A stretch of 64,000 nucleotides of DNA, from assembly GCA_963920705.1 (NCBI GenBank), contig OY987237.1, forward strand, positions 7,594,601 to 7,658,600. The letters are read 5' to 3'. Under the pieces are notes generated by a model. The model was not told the DNA's origin, ran no database searches, and saw only the letters and a list, made by a program, of their open reading frames with translations. Within the stretch, counting starts at the first letter, position 1, and every line of letters begins with the position of its first letter. This document shows, piece by piece, positions 47,801 through 56,800 of the stretch. Source of the stretch: Odiellus spinosus (lineage: Eukaryota > Arthropoda > Arachnida > Opiliones > Phalangiidae). The translations under genes were made by a program, and so were the position numbers.

Positions 47801-50084
47801 GAATACGATTGGGGAGGCGAAACCAGGATACGAGCCACCAGTTTAGTTCAAGGGGGATTATCTACTTTAGGGTTTCAATCTATGAAGAAAAATTCAACGG
47901 AAGATGACGAAGATTTAGATTTGAATGTTGACGGTGACGATACGCTAACATTTGGACAAGTAAAATAAAAAAAACTAAAACTTAATGTAGAAAACTAAAT
48001 TACGATTAATTCTGAAATTTTAGGCTCAATATTCCGAAGTCGATGTTATTCCTTGTCGGACAGACGTTCCCTCTGAAGATAAAGCAAGGGAAGAATTGAG
48101 ACAAGCTGTTTTAAGGTAAACTTTTTTTAAAGTCGTGACATGTTTTGTTTCAATCCATGACGCTTTTTGTCTCAATGTGTGGCTTTAATTCAAAATGTCC
48201 CCAATGTTTACTTTTTGCTCAAAATGTCCCCAATGTTTTCTTTTTGCTCAAAATGTCCCCAATGTTTACCTTCATATTTTAATTTGAGCCCGAAGCGCCC
48301 TTCACATTTTAATTTGAGCCCGAAGCGCCCTTCACATTTTAATTTGAGCCCGAAGCGCCCTTCACATTTTAATTTGAGCCCGAAGCGCCCTTCACATTTT
48401 AATTTGAGCCCGAAGCGCCCTTCACATTTTAATTTGAGCCCGAAGCGCCCTTCACATTTTAATTTGAGCCCGAAGCGCCCTTCACATTTTAATTTGAGCC
48501 CGAAGCGCCCTTCACATTTTAATTTGAGCCCGAAGCGCCCTTCACATTTTAATTTGAGCCCGAAGCGCCCTTCACATTTTAATTTGAGCCCGAAGCGCCC
48601 TTCACATTTTAATTTGAGCCCGAAGCGCCCTTCACATTTTAATTTGAGCCCGAAGCGCCCTTCACATTTTAATTTGAGCCCGAAGCGCCCTTCACATTTT
48701 AATTTGAGCCCGAAGCGCCCTTCACATTTTAATTTGAGCCCGAAGCGCCCTTCACATTTTAATTTGAGCCCGAAGCGCCCTTCACATTTTAATTTGAGCC
48801 CGAAGCGCCCTTCACATTTTAATTTGAGCCCGAAGCGCCCTTCACATTTTAATTTGAGCCCGAAGCGCCCTTCACATTTTAATTTGAGCCCGAAGAACCC
48901 TTCACATTTTAATTTTAGCTCGAAAAATTTGAAAAATTCTAAACTAATCTAGAGTATTTGGTTTGTTAAACAGAAATAACGATTCTTCAACAACATGTAA
49001 CAACTCTGGTGTTAATAGCAAATGGATTTCAAATAAAGAAGAATCCAACGAAAATCTCGACGCTAAAGACGGGGTACATTCTGAGAAGTTAGTTTAAAAA
49101 AGATTATTTAATCATAATTTAAAATTTCATAGTTTGAAACTAATTTAAAAATATGATTGCCGGGTTAATTATGTATTTTTTCCCTCAAGAAACGGGGATT
49201 CTAATCAAATAATATCATCTTTAAAACAACGGATATCCGAATTAGAAGCTCCAAATACGGGAAAATTAAAATGTTTAATTTGTATGGTAAGTTAATATTT
49301 AATTCTTTAATTTCCTATTAAGTCTCGTTCACACTAGAAACTTTGAAACCATTTTTAACCATTTTACATAAGGTCAAAATGGAAAATTAGGTTCTAATAA
49401 TTTAAAGGGTCTATCTGCGATTTTTAAATCCCCTTTAAAGTACCCTAATTGTTTTCTAGCTTAGCAGACGATATTGACCATAACAAATTGTATAGTCAAA
49501 GCTAGGCTGTGACGTTGCGCGCGTAAGGGAAGAGCCTTTTAAAGGGGCAGATGGGGCCTTTAAGCGTGGATTAGAGTATTCCAAACTGTTTAAAAGTATA
49601 GCTCATATGACTTTTTTTATCATTACTAGGAGATTTATTCAAAACCAGTTGTATCCATTTCGTGCTGGCACGTTCATTGCGAAGAATGCTGGTTAAGAAC
49701 TCTGGTAAATAATATTTTATTGTTATTATTACCTTCCCAAACCCATAAGCTATTATTTCCCCTTTTCATTTACAAGTTAGTTAGATCAGATTAAATATTT
49801 AAATATATGTTAGTTCAAAGTATCAATATTTAACCCTCAAAATCGATAAAAATATATCTCAACAACAGTTCAGTGGCCAATCATTTAAAACTGAGTTGCC
49901 ATAAGTACTTAATTTTCGAACTTAAAAACAATCGAAATTCTCGAACCCAGGTTTATTGGTTCCTGTCTTTTTGACTAAACACTGATGATAAAGTTTGGTT
50001 GTTTGTTTGCAGGGTGTGAAAAAATTATGCCCTCAATGTAACACTATAACGTCACCAACGGATCTCAGGGTCGTCTTTTTATGA
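35709..50084 (+). CDS. RNF220: RNF220 RING E3 ubiquitin ligase (gene B), 13 coding exons
   Basis: Joined exons: 35709-35813, 36992-37072, 38314-38720, 39915-40096, 43799-43925, 47319-47476, 47556-47668, 47744-47959, 48024-48115, 48974-49087, 49190-49286, 49630-49704, 50013-50084. They total 1839 nt, encode 612 aa, and all phases agree. Protein: Ser-rich disordered N-terminus; zinc finger 1 with C273, C276, H288 and C294; W-E-A-Y block 331-353; zinc finger 2 with C367, C370, H384 and C388; F-E-E-Y-D-W...R-I-R-A-T core at 409-429; acidic D/E stretch 441-458; coiled-coil-like 545-555; C3HC4 RING with C560, C563, C576, H578, C581, C584, C595 and C598. Domain order and the D-V-D-G-D-D-T-L and D-V-I-P-C motifs match vertebrate RNF220, which ubiquitinates Sin3B and acts in Wnt and Hedgehog signalling with ZC4H2; those roles are family knowledge. 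An ATG at 35730 is an alternative start. A polyadenylation signal follows the stop. Confidence 0.93.
36992..37072 (+). CDS. RNF220: Gene B coding exon 2
   Basis: Acceptor TTAATCAG and donor CAG|GTAATA, phase 0 both sides. It encodes CDRYRFERQAAFAARAHLNS, basic and Ala-rich. The small exon is supported by phase and splice sites only. Confidence 0.65.
38003..38145. repeat. Fold-back element with 21-bp arms (gene B intron 2)
   Basis: AATCGGGCCAATCGTATTAT at 38003 is inverted as ATAATGTGATTGGCCCGATT ending at 38145. The right arm and the adjoining GAAGGCT also resemble 998-1030 inside the gene A intron 1 element. Confidence 0.65.
38314..38720 (+). CDS. RNF220: Gene B coding exon 3, Ser/Pro-rich
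   Basis: Acceptor TTATTCGTAG and donor AA|GTAGGT, phase 0 in and phase 2 out. It encodes a long low-complexity Ser/Ala/Pro segment. Codons are GC-rich against very AT-rich flanks, which supports coding. Confidence 0.88.
38883..38960. repeat. 30-bp tandem repeat, 2.7 copies (gene B intron 3)
   Basis: TATATTTTCCTAAAATTTAA followed by GTAATTCTCC. Confidence 0.8.
39524..39867. mobile_element. MITE family 2, second copy (gene B intron 3)
   Basis: The right end TTGACAGCCCCACTTAA is the inverse of TTAAGTGGGGCTGTCAA, matching the family terminus. Shared interior: TTCGCGCGGTCTATTTCG, CGTACGAAAATGATC, AACTACGTCATATATCGA. The left end is eroded and approximate. Confidence 0.5.
39915..40096 (+). CDS. 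RNF220: Gene B coding exon 4
   Basis: Acceptor TATTTTCAG and donor A|GTGAGT. It encodes PKIEPGLVESPIHSTLTPQG and LLQHIKHEDIHRLDD. I-K-H-E fits the SUMO consensus, as does a similar I-K-R-E in vertebrate RNF220; modification is inference. Confidence 0.88.
40205..40387. mobile_element. TTAA-flanked MITE family 1, 183-bp copy (gene B intron 4)
   Basis: TTAA-AGGGAGACTG at 40205 and inverse CATTCTCCCT-TTAA ending 40387. It sits about 110 bp after exon 4 and has no coding capacity. Confidence 0.65.
41969..42130. repeat. Inverted partner of the 8793-8969 dispersed repeat
   Basis: AAGCTAGAATGTAGTCATTT, ATTAAAATATAATTATTATA and ACGTCGTATTTTTATCTT are reverse complements of the copy in gene A intron 6. 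Confidence 0.75.
43070..43270. promoter_or_regulatory. CpG-rich patch in gene B intron 4, possible internal promoter
   Basis: Dense CGCGCGCG-type dinucleotides and an inverted CCAAT box (CATTGGAAG at about 43239) lie 530 bp before the zinc finger 1 exon. A transcript starting here would encode a shorter, zinc-finger-plus-RING protein; this is conjecture. Confidence 0.25.
43799..43925 (+). CDS. RNF220: Gene B coding exon 5, zinc finger 1
   Basis: Acceptor TATTTGTAG and donor AA|GTAAGG. It encodes CCPVCGVTVRPSELPSHFHH then E-V-C. The R-P-S-E-L core is identical to vertebrate RNF220. Confidence 0.95.
44023..45216. repeat. 29-bp minisatellite, ~41 copies (gene B intron 5)
   Basis: The unit begins CCCCCCAGATATAG and ends TTCAAGGTATATAAT. 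Nearly perfect, except a run of three CTACCC variants at 44688-44775. One strand is C-rich. Confidence 0.96.
45523..47037. mobile_element. Non-autonomous hAT DNA transposon with 8-bp target duplication
   Basis: The element spans 45531-47029 (1499 bp). Both ends carry the perfect 12-bp inverted terminus CAGTGTTGGGTA and are flanked by GTCCAGAG (45523-45530 and 47030-47037), an 8-bp duplication as hAT elements make. Both subterminal zones are crowded with AGTATTTAAAATA-type motifs, likely transposase binding repeats. A long internal palindrome occupies 46190-46465. No transposase frame is visible, so it would depend on a helper in trans. It lies in gene B intron 5. Confidence 0.93.
46190..46465. 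repeat. Long internal palindrome of the hAT element
   Basis: Arms of about 100 bp (46190-46291 and 46361-46465) share GAGTGTCACCAATGGATTTC and GCCAGTATTTGCGAAGTTAT in opposite orientation around a ~70-bp loop. The inverted halves are about 90% alike by eye. Confidence 0.85.
47319..47476 (+). CDS. RNF220: Gene B coding exon 6
   Basis: Acceptor TAACTAG and donor G|GTGAGT. It encodes a basic Ser-rich lead and EFRWEAYERIKNNRNSRLT, the RNF220 W/Y-x-x-F/Y-x-R-x-x-x-N-R block. Confidence 0.92.
47556..47668 (+). CDS. RNF220: Gene B coding exon 7, zinc finger 2
   Basis: Acceptor TTGTTTTAG and donor AAA|GTAAGT. It encodes a basic R-G-K-K-K run and CPICSEKVSGTPEELNNHVE then L-C, a C2HC finger of the UBZ-like kind found in RNF220. 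Confidence 0.95.
47744..47959 (+). CDS. RNF220: Gene B coding exon 8, RNF220 signature core
   Basis: The acceptor TTAGCAG allows one extra Gln if TTAG at 47740 is used. Donor CAA|GTAAAA. It encodes NFEEYDWGGETRIRATSLVQ then GG, and the acidic DLDLNVDGDDTL, the most diagnostic RNF220 motifs. Confidence 0.96.
48024..48115 (+). CDS. RNF220: Gene B coding exon 9
   Basis: Acceptor AATTTTAG and donor AG|GTAAAC. It encodes AQYSEVDVIPC and an EDKAREELRQAVL helix, both RNF220-like. Confidence 0.95.
48187..48265. repeat. 29-bp repeat, ~2.7 copies
   Basis: CTCAAAATGTCCCCAATGTT then TTCTTTTTG, just before the 30-bp array in gene B intron 9. Confidence 0.85.
48271..48930. repeat. 30-bp minisatellite, 22 copies, filling gene B intron 9
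   Basis: Unit: TTCACATTTTAATTTGAGCC then CGAAGCGCCC, virtually perfect; the last two units are degenerate. Length is divisible by 3, so a frame stays open, but exon 9 cannot read into it: an in-frame TAA follows its donor at once. Confidence 0.97.
48974..49087 (+). CDS. RNF220: Gene B coding exon 10
   Basis: Acceptor TTAAACAG and donor AA|GTTAGT. It encodes an Asn/Ser/Glu-rich linker (KWISNKEESNENLDAKDG). Confidence 0.85.
49190..49286 (+). CDS. RNF220: Gene B coding exon 11, helix and first RING cysteines
   Basis: Acceptor CCCTCAAG and donor ATG|GTAAGT. It encodes IISSLKQRISELEAPNTGKL then K-C-L-I-C-M. Confidence 0.94.
49630..49704 (+). CDS. RNF220: Gene B coding exon 12, RING core
   Basis: Acceptor TTACTAG and donor CTG|GTAAAT. 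It encodes KPVVSISCWHVHCEECWLRT, nearly the vertebrate RNF220 sequence. It is 75 nt, phase 0, as in gene A. Confidence 0.97.
50013..50084 (+). CDS. RNF220: Gene B coding exon 13, RING end and stop
   Basis: Acceptor GTTTGCAG. It encodes KKLCPQCNTITSPTDLRVVF then L and TGA. The 72-nt length equals the last exon of gene A. The usual final L-R-R-I-x-L is changed to L-R-V-V-F-L. Confidence 0.97.
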   Translation, partial: GVKKLCPQCNTITSPTDLRVVFL

Positions 50085-50640
50085 ATTTAATCAAATTAAT
50101 AAAGAGACTTTGTATAAATTTTCAAAAATAAAAAAATTATTGTAATATAAAAGTAATCAATGGTTTTATTTTCCAAAGATTCATTTGTTTTGAAAGACTC
50201 TCTAGAAGGAGGAGGTGTTTAGTCTTTAAGAAGCGACCCTCTAGTATTGTTGTTTTAATGTTTTTTTTTCTAAAATCGTTAACTCTGCTTTCAACTTTTA
50301 TTTGACCTTTCAGGGCAAAGCTTTGGGTCAATAATGCTTAACATAAATTCTATTTTATGTTAATTTTTATAAATAAATATCTTAAACTGTTAAACTGTTG
50401 CTGGATTACTTTAAAAGTACAACGCAAACTCACTCAATTCGGGCCCTGTTAAATTGATCTCGCGCCAATTTTAAGTTTTCGATAATTGGGAAAAAAAAAA
50501 CCCGAAGGTGGCGGTACGGGCTTAACTTCAGTTTTACGATTGAATTTATTCTCGCCATAGAAAATAACGCTAAAAAATCCGTTTTGATTCACGTTTCCTA
50601 TACGATTAGTTCTAGAGACACATGATCATCATCAGATGAT
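50085..50640. other. Gene B 3' UTR and unique downstream DNA
   Basis: Short unique stretch between the last exon and the satellite block. No further gene is seen. A 10-A run lies near 50490. Confidence 0.5.
50098..50103 (+). terminator. RNF220: Gene B polyadenylation signal
   Basis: AATAAA lies 14 bp after the stop, so the 3' UTR may be very short. Confidence 0.6.
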
Positions 50641-50679
50641 TTAACTTCCAATGAACAAGGGAACCCCTTTTAAAAAAAA

Positions 50680-50713
50680 TTTTTTTTACAAGGGGTACCC
50701 CTTGTAAAAAAAA
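50680..50713. repeat. Perfect 34-bp palindrome at the satellite edge
   Basis: Eight T, then ACAAGGGGTACCCCTTGT, then eight A; the centre lies between 50696 and 50697. The right half resembles a 31-bp satellite unit (CCCCTTGT + A-run), so it looks like two units joined head to head. Confidence 0.85.
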
Positions 50714-50940
50714 TAAATACACCCCCTGTAAAATAAAATAAATAATCAAAAATTTTACTTATTTTTTTACAGGGGGTGTATTTATTATTTTTTTACTGGT
50801 GGTGTATTTATTATTTATTTTTTTACAGGGGGTGTATTTATTATTTATTTTTTTTACAGGGGGTGTATTTATTATTTATTTTTTACAGGGGGTGTATTTA
50901 TTATTTATTTTTTACAGGGGGTGTATTTATTATTATTTTT
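50714..50940. repeat. 31-bp satellite, short block with an orientation switch
   Basis: One unit reads ACACCCCCTGT at about 50720. From about 50765 to 50940 six units read ACAGGGGGTGTATTTATTAT, the reverse orientation. The switch lies near 50750. Confidence 0.9.
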
Positions 50941-50971
50941 TTTTTAATAATAAATAATAATATCAATTATC

Positions 50972-53845
50972 AATTTTAATATCGATTTTAATGTCGATTT
51001 TAATGTCGATTTTAATGTCGATTTTAATGTCGATTTTAATGTCGATTTTAATGTCGATTTTAATGTCGATTTTAGTGTCGATTTTAGTGTCGATTTTAGT
51101 GTCGATTTTAGTGTCGATTTTAGTGTCGATTTTAGTGTCGATTTTAGTGTCGATTTTAGTGTCGATTTTAGTGTCGATTTTCGTGTCGATTTTCGTGTCG
51201 ATTTTCGTGTCGATTTTCGTGTCGATTTTCGTGTCGATTTTCGTGTCGATTTTCGTGTCGATTTTCGTGTCGATTTTCGTGTCGATTTTCGTGTCGATTT
51301 TCGTGTCGATTTTAGTGTCGATTTTAGTGTCGATTTTTGTGTCGATTTTTGTGTCGATTTTTGTGTCGATTTTTGTGTCGATTTTTGTGTCGATTTTTGT
51401 GTCGATTTTTGTGTCGATTTTTGTGTCGATTTTTGTGTCGATTTTTGTGTCGATTTTAGTGTCGATTTTAGTGTCGATTTTAGTGTCGATTTTAGTGTCG
51501 ATTTTAGTGTCGATTTTAGTGTCGATTTCAGTGTCCATTTCAGTGTCCATTTCAGTGTCCATTTCAGTGTCCATTTCAGTGTCCATTTCAGTGTCCATTT
51601 CAGTGTCCATTTCAGTGTCGAGTTTAGTGTCGAGTTTAGTGTCGAGTTTAGTGTCGAGTTTAGTGTCGATTTTAGTGTCGATTTTAGTGTCGATTTTAGT
51701 GTCGATTTTAGTGTCGATTTTAGTGTCGATTTTAGTGTCGATTTTAGTGTCGATTTTAGTGTCGATTTTTGTGTCGATTTTTGTGTCGATTTTTGTGTCG
51801 ATTTTTGTGTCGATTTTTGTGTCGATTTTTGTGTCGATTTTTGTGTCGATTTTTGTGTCGATTTTTGTGTCGATTTTTGTGTCGATTTTTGTGTCGATTT
51901 TTGTGTCGATTTTTGTGTCGATTTCAGTGTCGATTTCAGTGTCGATTTCAGTGTCGATTTCAGTGTCGATTTCAGTGTCGATTTCAGTGTCGATTTCAGT
52001 GTCGATTTCAGTGTCGATTTCAGTGTCGATTTCAGTGTCGATTTCAGTGTCGAGTTCAGTGTCGAGTTCAGTGTCGAGTTCAGTGTCGATTTCAGTGTCG
52101 AGTTCAGTGTCGAGTTCAGTGTCGATTTCAGTGTCGAGTTCAGTGTCGAGTTTAGTGTCGAGTTTAGTGTCGAGTTTAGTGTCGAGTTTAGTGTCGAGTT
52201 TAGTGTCGAGTTTAGTGTCGATTTTAGTGTCGATTTTAGTGTCGATTTTAGTGTCGATTTTAGTGTCGATTTTAGTGTCGATTTTAGTGTCGATTTTAGT
52301 GTCGATTTTAGTGTCGATTTTAGTGTCGATTTTCGTGTCGATTTTCGTGTCGATTTTAGTGTCGATTTCAGTGTCGATTTCAGTGTCGAGTTCAGTGTCG
52401 AGTTCAGTGTCGAGTTTAGTGTCGAGTTCAGTGTCGATTTTAGTGTCGATTTTAGTGTCGATTTTAGTGTCGATTTTAGTGTCGATTTTAGTGTCGATTT
52501 TAGTGTCGATTTTAGTGTCGATTTCAGTGTCGATTTCAGTGTCGATTTCAGTGTCGAGTTCAGTGTCGAGTTCAGTGTCGAGTTTAGTGTCGATTTTAGT
52601 GTCGATTTTTGTGTCGAGTTTAGTGTCGATTTTAGTGTCGATTTTTGTGTCGATTTTCGTGTCGATTTTCGTGTCGATTTTCGTGTCGATTTTCGTGTCG
52701 ATTTTCGTGTCGATTTTCGTGTCGATATTCGTGTCGATTTTCGTGTCGATTTTCGTGTCGATTTTCGTGTCGATTTTCGTGTCGATTTTCGTGTCGATTT
52801 TCGTGTCGATTTTCGTGTCGATTTTTGTGTCGATTTTTGTGTCGATTTTTGTGTCGATTTTTGTGTCGATTTTAGTGTCGATTTTAGTGTCGATTTTAGT
52901 GTCGATTTTAGTGTCGATTTTAGTGTCGATTTTAGTGTCGATTTTAGTGTCCATTTCAGTGTCCATTTCAGTGTCCATTTCAGTGTCCATTTCAGTGTCC
53001 ATTTCAGTGTCGATTTCAGTGTCGATTTCAGTGTCGATTTCAGTGTCGAGTTTAGTGTCGAGTTTAGTGTCGAGTTTAGTGTCGAGTTTAGTGTCGATTT
53101 TAGTGTCGATTTTAGTGTCGATTTTAGTGTCGATTTTAGTGTCGATTTTAGTGTCGATTTTAGTGTCGATTTTAGTGTCGATTTTTGTGTCGAGTTTAGT
53201 GTCGAGTTTAGTGTCGAGTTTAGTGTCGAGTTTAGTGTCGAGTTTAGTGTCGAGTTTAGTGTCGAGTTTAGTGTCGAGTTTAGTGTCGAGTTTAGTGTCG
53301 AGTTTAGTGTCGAGTTTAGTGTCGAGTTTAGTGTCGAGTTTAGTGTCGAGTTTAGTGTCGAGTTTAGTGTCGAGTTTAGTGTCGAGTTTAGTGTCGAGTT
53401 TAGTGTCGAGTTTAGTGTCGAGTTTAGTGTCGAGTTTAGTGTCGAGTTTAGTGTCGAGTTTAGTGTCGAGTTTAGTGTCGAGTTTAGTGTCGAGTTTAGT
53501 GTCGAGTTTAGTGTCGATTTTAGTGTCGATTTTAGTGTCGATTTTAGTGTCGATTTTAGTGTCGAGTTTAGTGTCGAGTTTAGTGTCGAGTTTAGTGTCG
53601 ATTTTAGTGTCGATTTTAGTGTCGATTTTAGTGTCGATTTTAGTGTCGAGTTTAGTGTCGAGTTTAGTGTCGATTTTAGTGTCGATTTTAGTGTCGATTT
53701 TAGTGTCGATTTTAGTGTCGATTTTTGTGTCGATTTTTGTGTCGATTTTTGTGTCGATTTTTGTGTCGAGTTTAGTGTCGAGTTTAGTGTCGAGTTTAGT
53801 GTCGAGTTTAGTGTCGAGTTTAGTGTCGAGTTTAGTGTCGATTTT
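50972..53845. repeat. 12-bp satellite, ~239 copies in variant blocks
   Basis: Base unit GTCGATTTTAGT. Variants GTCGATTTTAAT, GTCGATTTTCGT, GTCGATTTTTGT, GTCGATTTCAGT, GTCCATTTCAGT, GTCGAGTTTAGT and GTCGAGTTCAGT occur in runs of about 2-26 identical copies. Every copy keeps 12 bp, so frames stay open on both strands for about 950 codons. It lies between oppositely oriented blocks of the 31-bp satellite. Confidence 0.98.
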
Positions 53846-56800
53846 ACCCCCCCTGTACCCCCTGTAAAAAAATAATAAATACACCCCCTGTAAAAAAAAA
53901 TAAATAATAAATACACCCCCTGTAAAAAAAAATAAATAATAAATACACCCCCTGTAAAAAAAAATAAATAATAAATACACCCCCTGTAAAAAAAATAAAT
54001 AATAAATACACCCCCTGTAAAAAAAAATAAATAATAAATACACCCCCTGTAAAAAAAAATAAATAAATACACCCCCTGTAAAAAAAAAAAAAAATAATTA
54101 CACCCCCTGTAAAAAAAAATAAATAATAAATACACCCCCTGTAAAAAAAATAAATAATAAATACACCCCCTGTAAAAAAAAAAATAATTAATACACCCCC
54201 TGTAAAAAAAAATAAATAATAAATACACCCCCTGTAAAAAAAATAAATAATAAATACACCCCCTGTAAAAAAAATAAATAATAAATACACCCCCTGTAAA
54301 AAAAATAAATAATACACCCCCTGTAAAAAAAAATAAATAATAAATACACCCCCTGTAAAAAAAAAATAATAAATACACCCCCTGTAAAAAAAAAAATAAT
54401 AAATACACCCCCTGTAAAAAAATAAATAATAAATACACCCCCTGTAAAAAAATAAATAATAAATACACCCCCTGTAAAAAAAATAAATAATAAATTCACC
54501 CCCTGTAAAAAAAATTATAAATACACCCCCTGTAAAAAAAAAAATAATAAATACACCCCCTGTAAAAAAAATAAATAATAAATACACCCCCTGTAAAAAA
54601 AAAAATAAATAATAAATACACCCCCTGTAAAAAAAAAAATAAATAATAAATACACCCCCTGTAAAAAAAAATAAATAATAAATACACCCCCTGTAAAAAA
54701 AAATAAATAATAAATACACCCCCTGTAAAAAAAAATAAATAATAAATACACCCCCTGTAAAAAAAATAAATAATAAATACACCCCCTGTAAAAAAATAAA
54801 TAATAAATACACCCCCTGTAAAAAAAAATAAATAATAAATACACCCCCTGTAAAAAAAAAAAATAATAAATACACCCCCTGTAAAAAAAATAAATAATAA
54901 ATACACCCCCTGTAAAAAAAATAAATAATAAATACACCCCCTGTAAAAAAAATAAATAATAAATACACCCCCTGTAAAAAAAATAAATAATAAATACACC
55001 CCCTGTAAAAAAAATAAATAATAAATACACCCCCTGTAAAAAAAATAAATAATAAATACACCCCCTGTAAAAAAAATAAATAATAAATACACCCCCTGTA
55101 AAAAAAATAAATAATAAATACACCCCCTGTAAAAAAAATAAATAATAAATACACCCCCTGTAAAAAAAATAAATAATAAATACACCCGCTGTAAAAAAAA
55201 TAAATAATAAATACACCCCCTGTAAAAAAAAAAATAATAAATACACCCCCTGTAAAAAAAATAAATAATAAATACACCCCCTGTAAAAAAAATAAATAAT
55301 AAATACACCCCCTGTAAAAAAAATTAATAATAAATACACCCCCTGTAAAAAAAAAATTAATAATAAATACACCCCCTGTAAAAAAAAATTAATAATAAAT
55401 ACACCCCCTGTAAAAAAAATTAATAATAAATACACCCCCTGTAAAAAAAAATTAATAATAAATACACCCCCTGTAAAAAAATAAATAAATAAATACACCC
55501 CCTGTAAAAAAAAATAAATAAATACACCCCCTGTAAAAAAAAATAAATAATAAATACACCCCCTGTAAAAAAAATAAATAATAAATACACCCCCTGTAAA
55601 AAAAAAATAAATAATAAATACACCCCCTGTAAAAAAAAATAAATAATATATACACCCCCTGTAAAAAAAAATTAATAATAAATACACCCCCTGTAAAAAA
55701 AAAATAAATAAATACACCCCCTGTAAAAAAATAAATAATAAACACACCCCCTGTAAAAAAAATAAATAATAAACACACCCCCTGTAAAAAAAAATAAATA
55801 ATAAATACACCCCCTGTAAAAAAAATAAATAATAAATACACCCCCTGTAAAAAAAATAAATAATAAATACACCCCCTGTAAAAAAAATAAATAATAAATA
55901 CACCCCCTGTAAAAAAAAAATAATAATAAATACACCCCCTGTAAAAAAAAATAAATAATAAATACACCCCCTGTAAAAAAAAAAAAATAATAAATACACC
56001 CCCTGTAAAAAAAAATTAATAATAAATCCACCCCCTGTAAAAAAAAATTAATAATAAATACCCCCCTGTAAAAAAAAATAAATACACCCCCTGTAAAAAA
56101 AAAAAAATAATAAATACACCCCCTGAAAAAAAAAAAAATAATAAATACACCCCCTGTAAAAAAAATAAATAATAATATATACACCCCCTGTAAAAAAAAT
56201 AAATAATAAATACACCCCCTGTAAAAAAAAATAAATAATAAATACACCCCCTGTAAAAAAAAATAAATAATAAATACACCCCCTGTAAAAAAAAATAAAT
56301 AATAAATACACCCCCTGTAAAAAAAAATAAATAATAAATACACTCCCTGTAAAAAAAAATAAATAATAAATACACTCCCTGTAAAAAAAAATAAATAATA
56401 AATACACCCCCTGTAAAAAAAAATAAATAATAAATACACCCCCTGTAAAAAAAAATAAATAATAAATACACCCCCTGTAAAAAAAAATAAATAATAAATA
56501 CACCCCCTGTAAAAAAAATAAATAATAAATACACCCCCTGTAAAAAAAAATAAATAATAAATACACCCCCTGTAAAAAAAATAAATAATAAATACACCCC
56601 CTGTAAAAAAAAAATAAATAATAAATACACCCCCTGTAAAAAATAATAAATAATAAATACACCCCCTGTAAAAAATAATAAATAATAAATACACCCCCTG
56701 TAAAAAAAATAAAATAAATAATAAATACACCCCCTGTAAAAAAAAATAATAATAAATACACCCCCTGTAAAAAAAAAAAATAATAAATACACCCCCTGTA

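Noticed and set aside
48167-48952. 261-codon frame of a 10-residue repeat
   Set aside because: It is the 30-bp array inside gene B intron 9; the coding frame of exon 9 ends at a TAA immediately past its donor, so it cannot be an extension.
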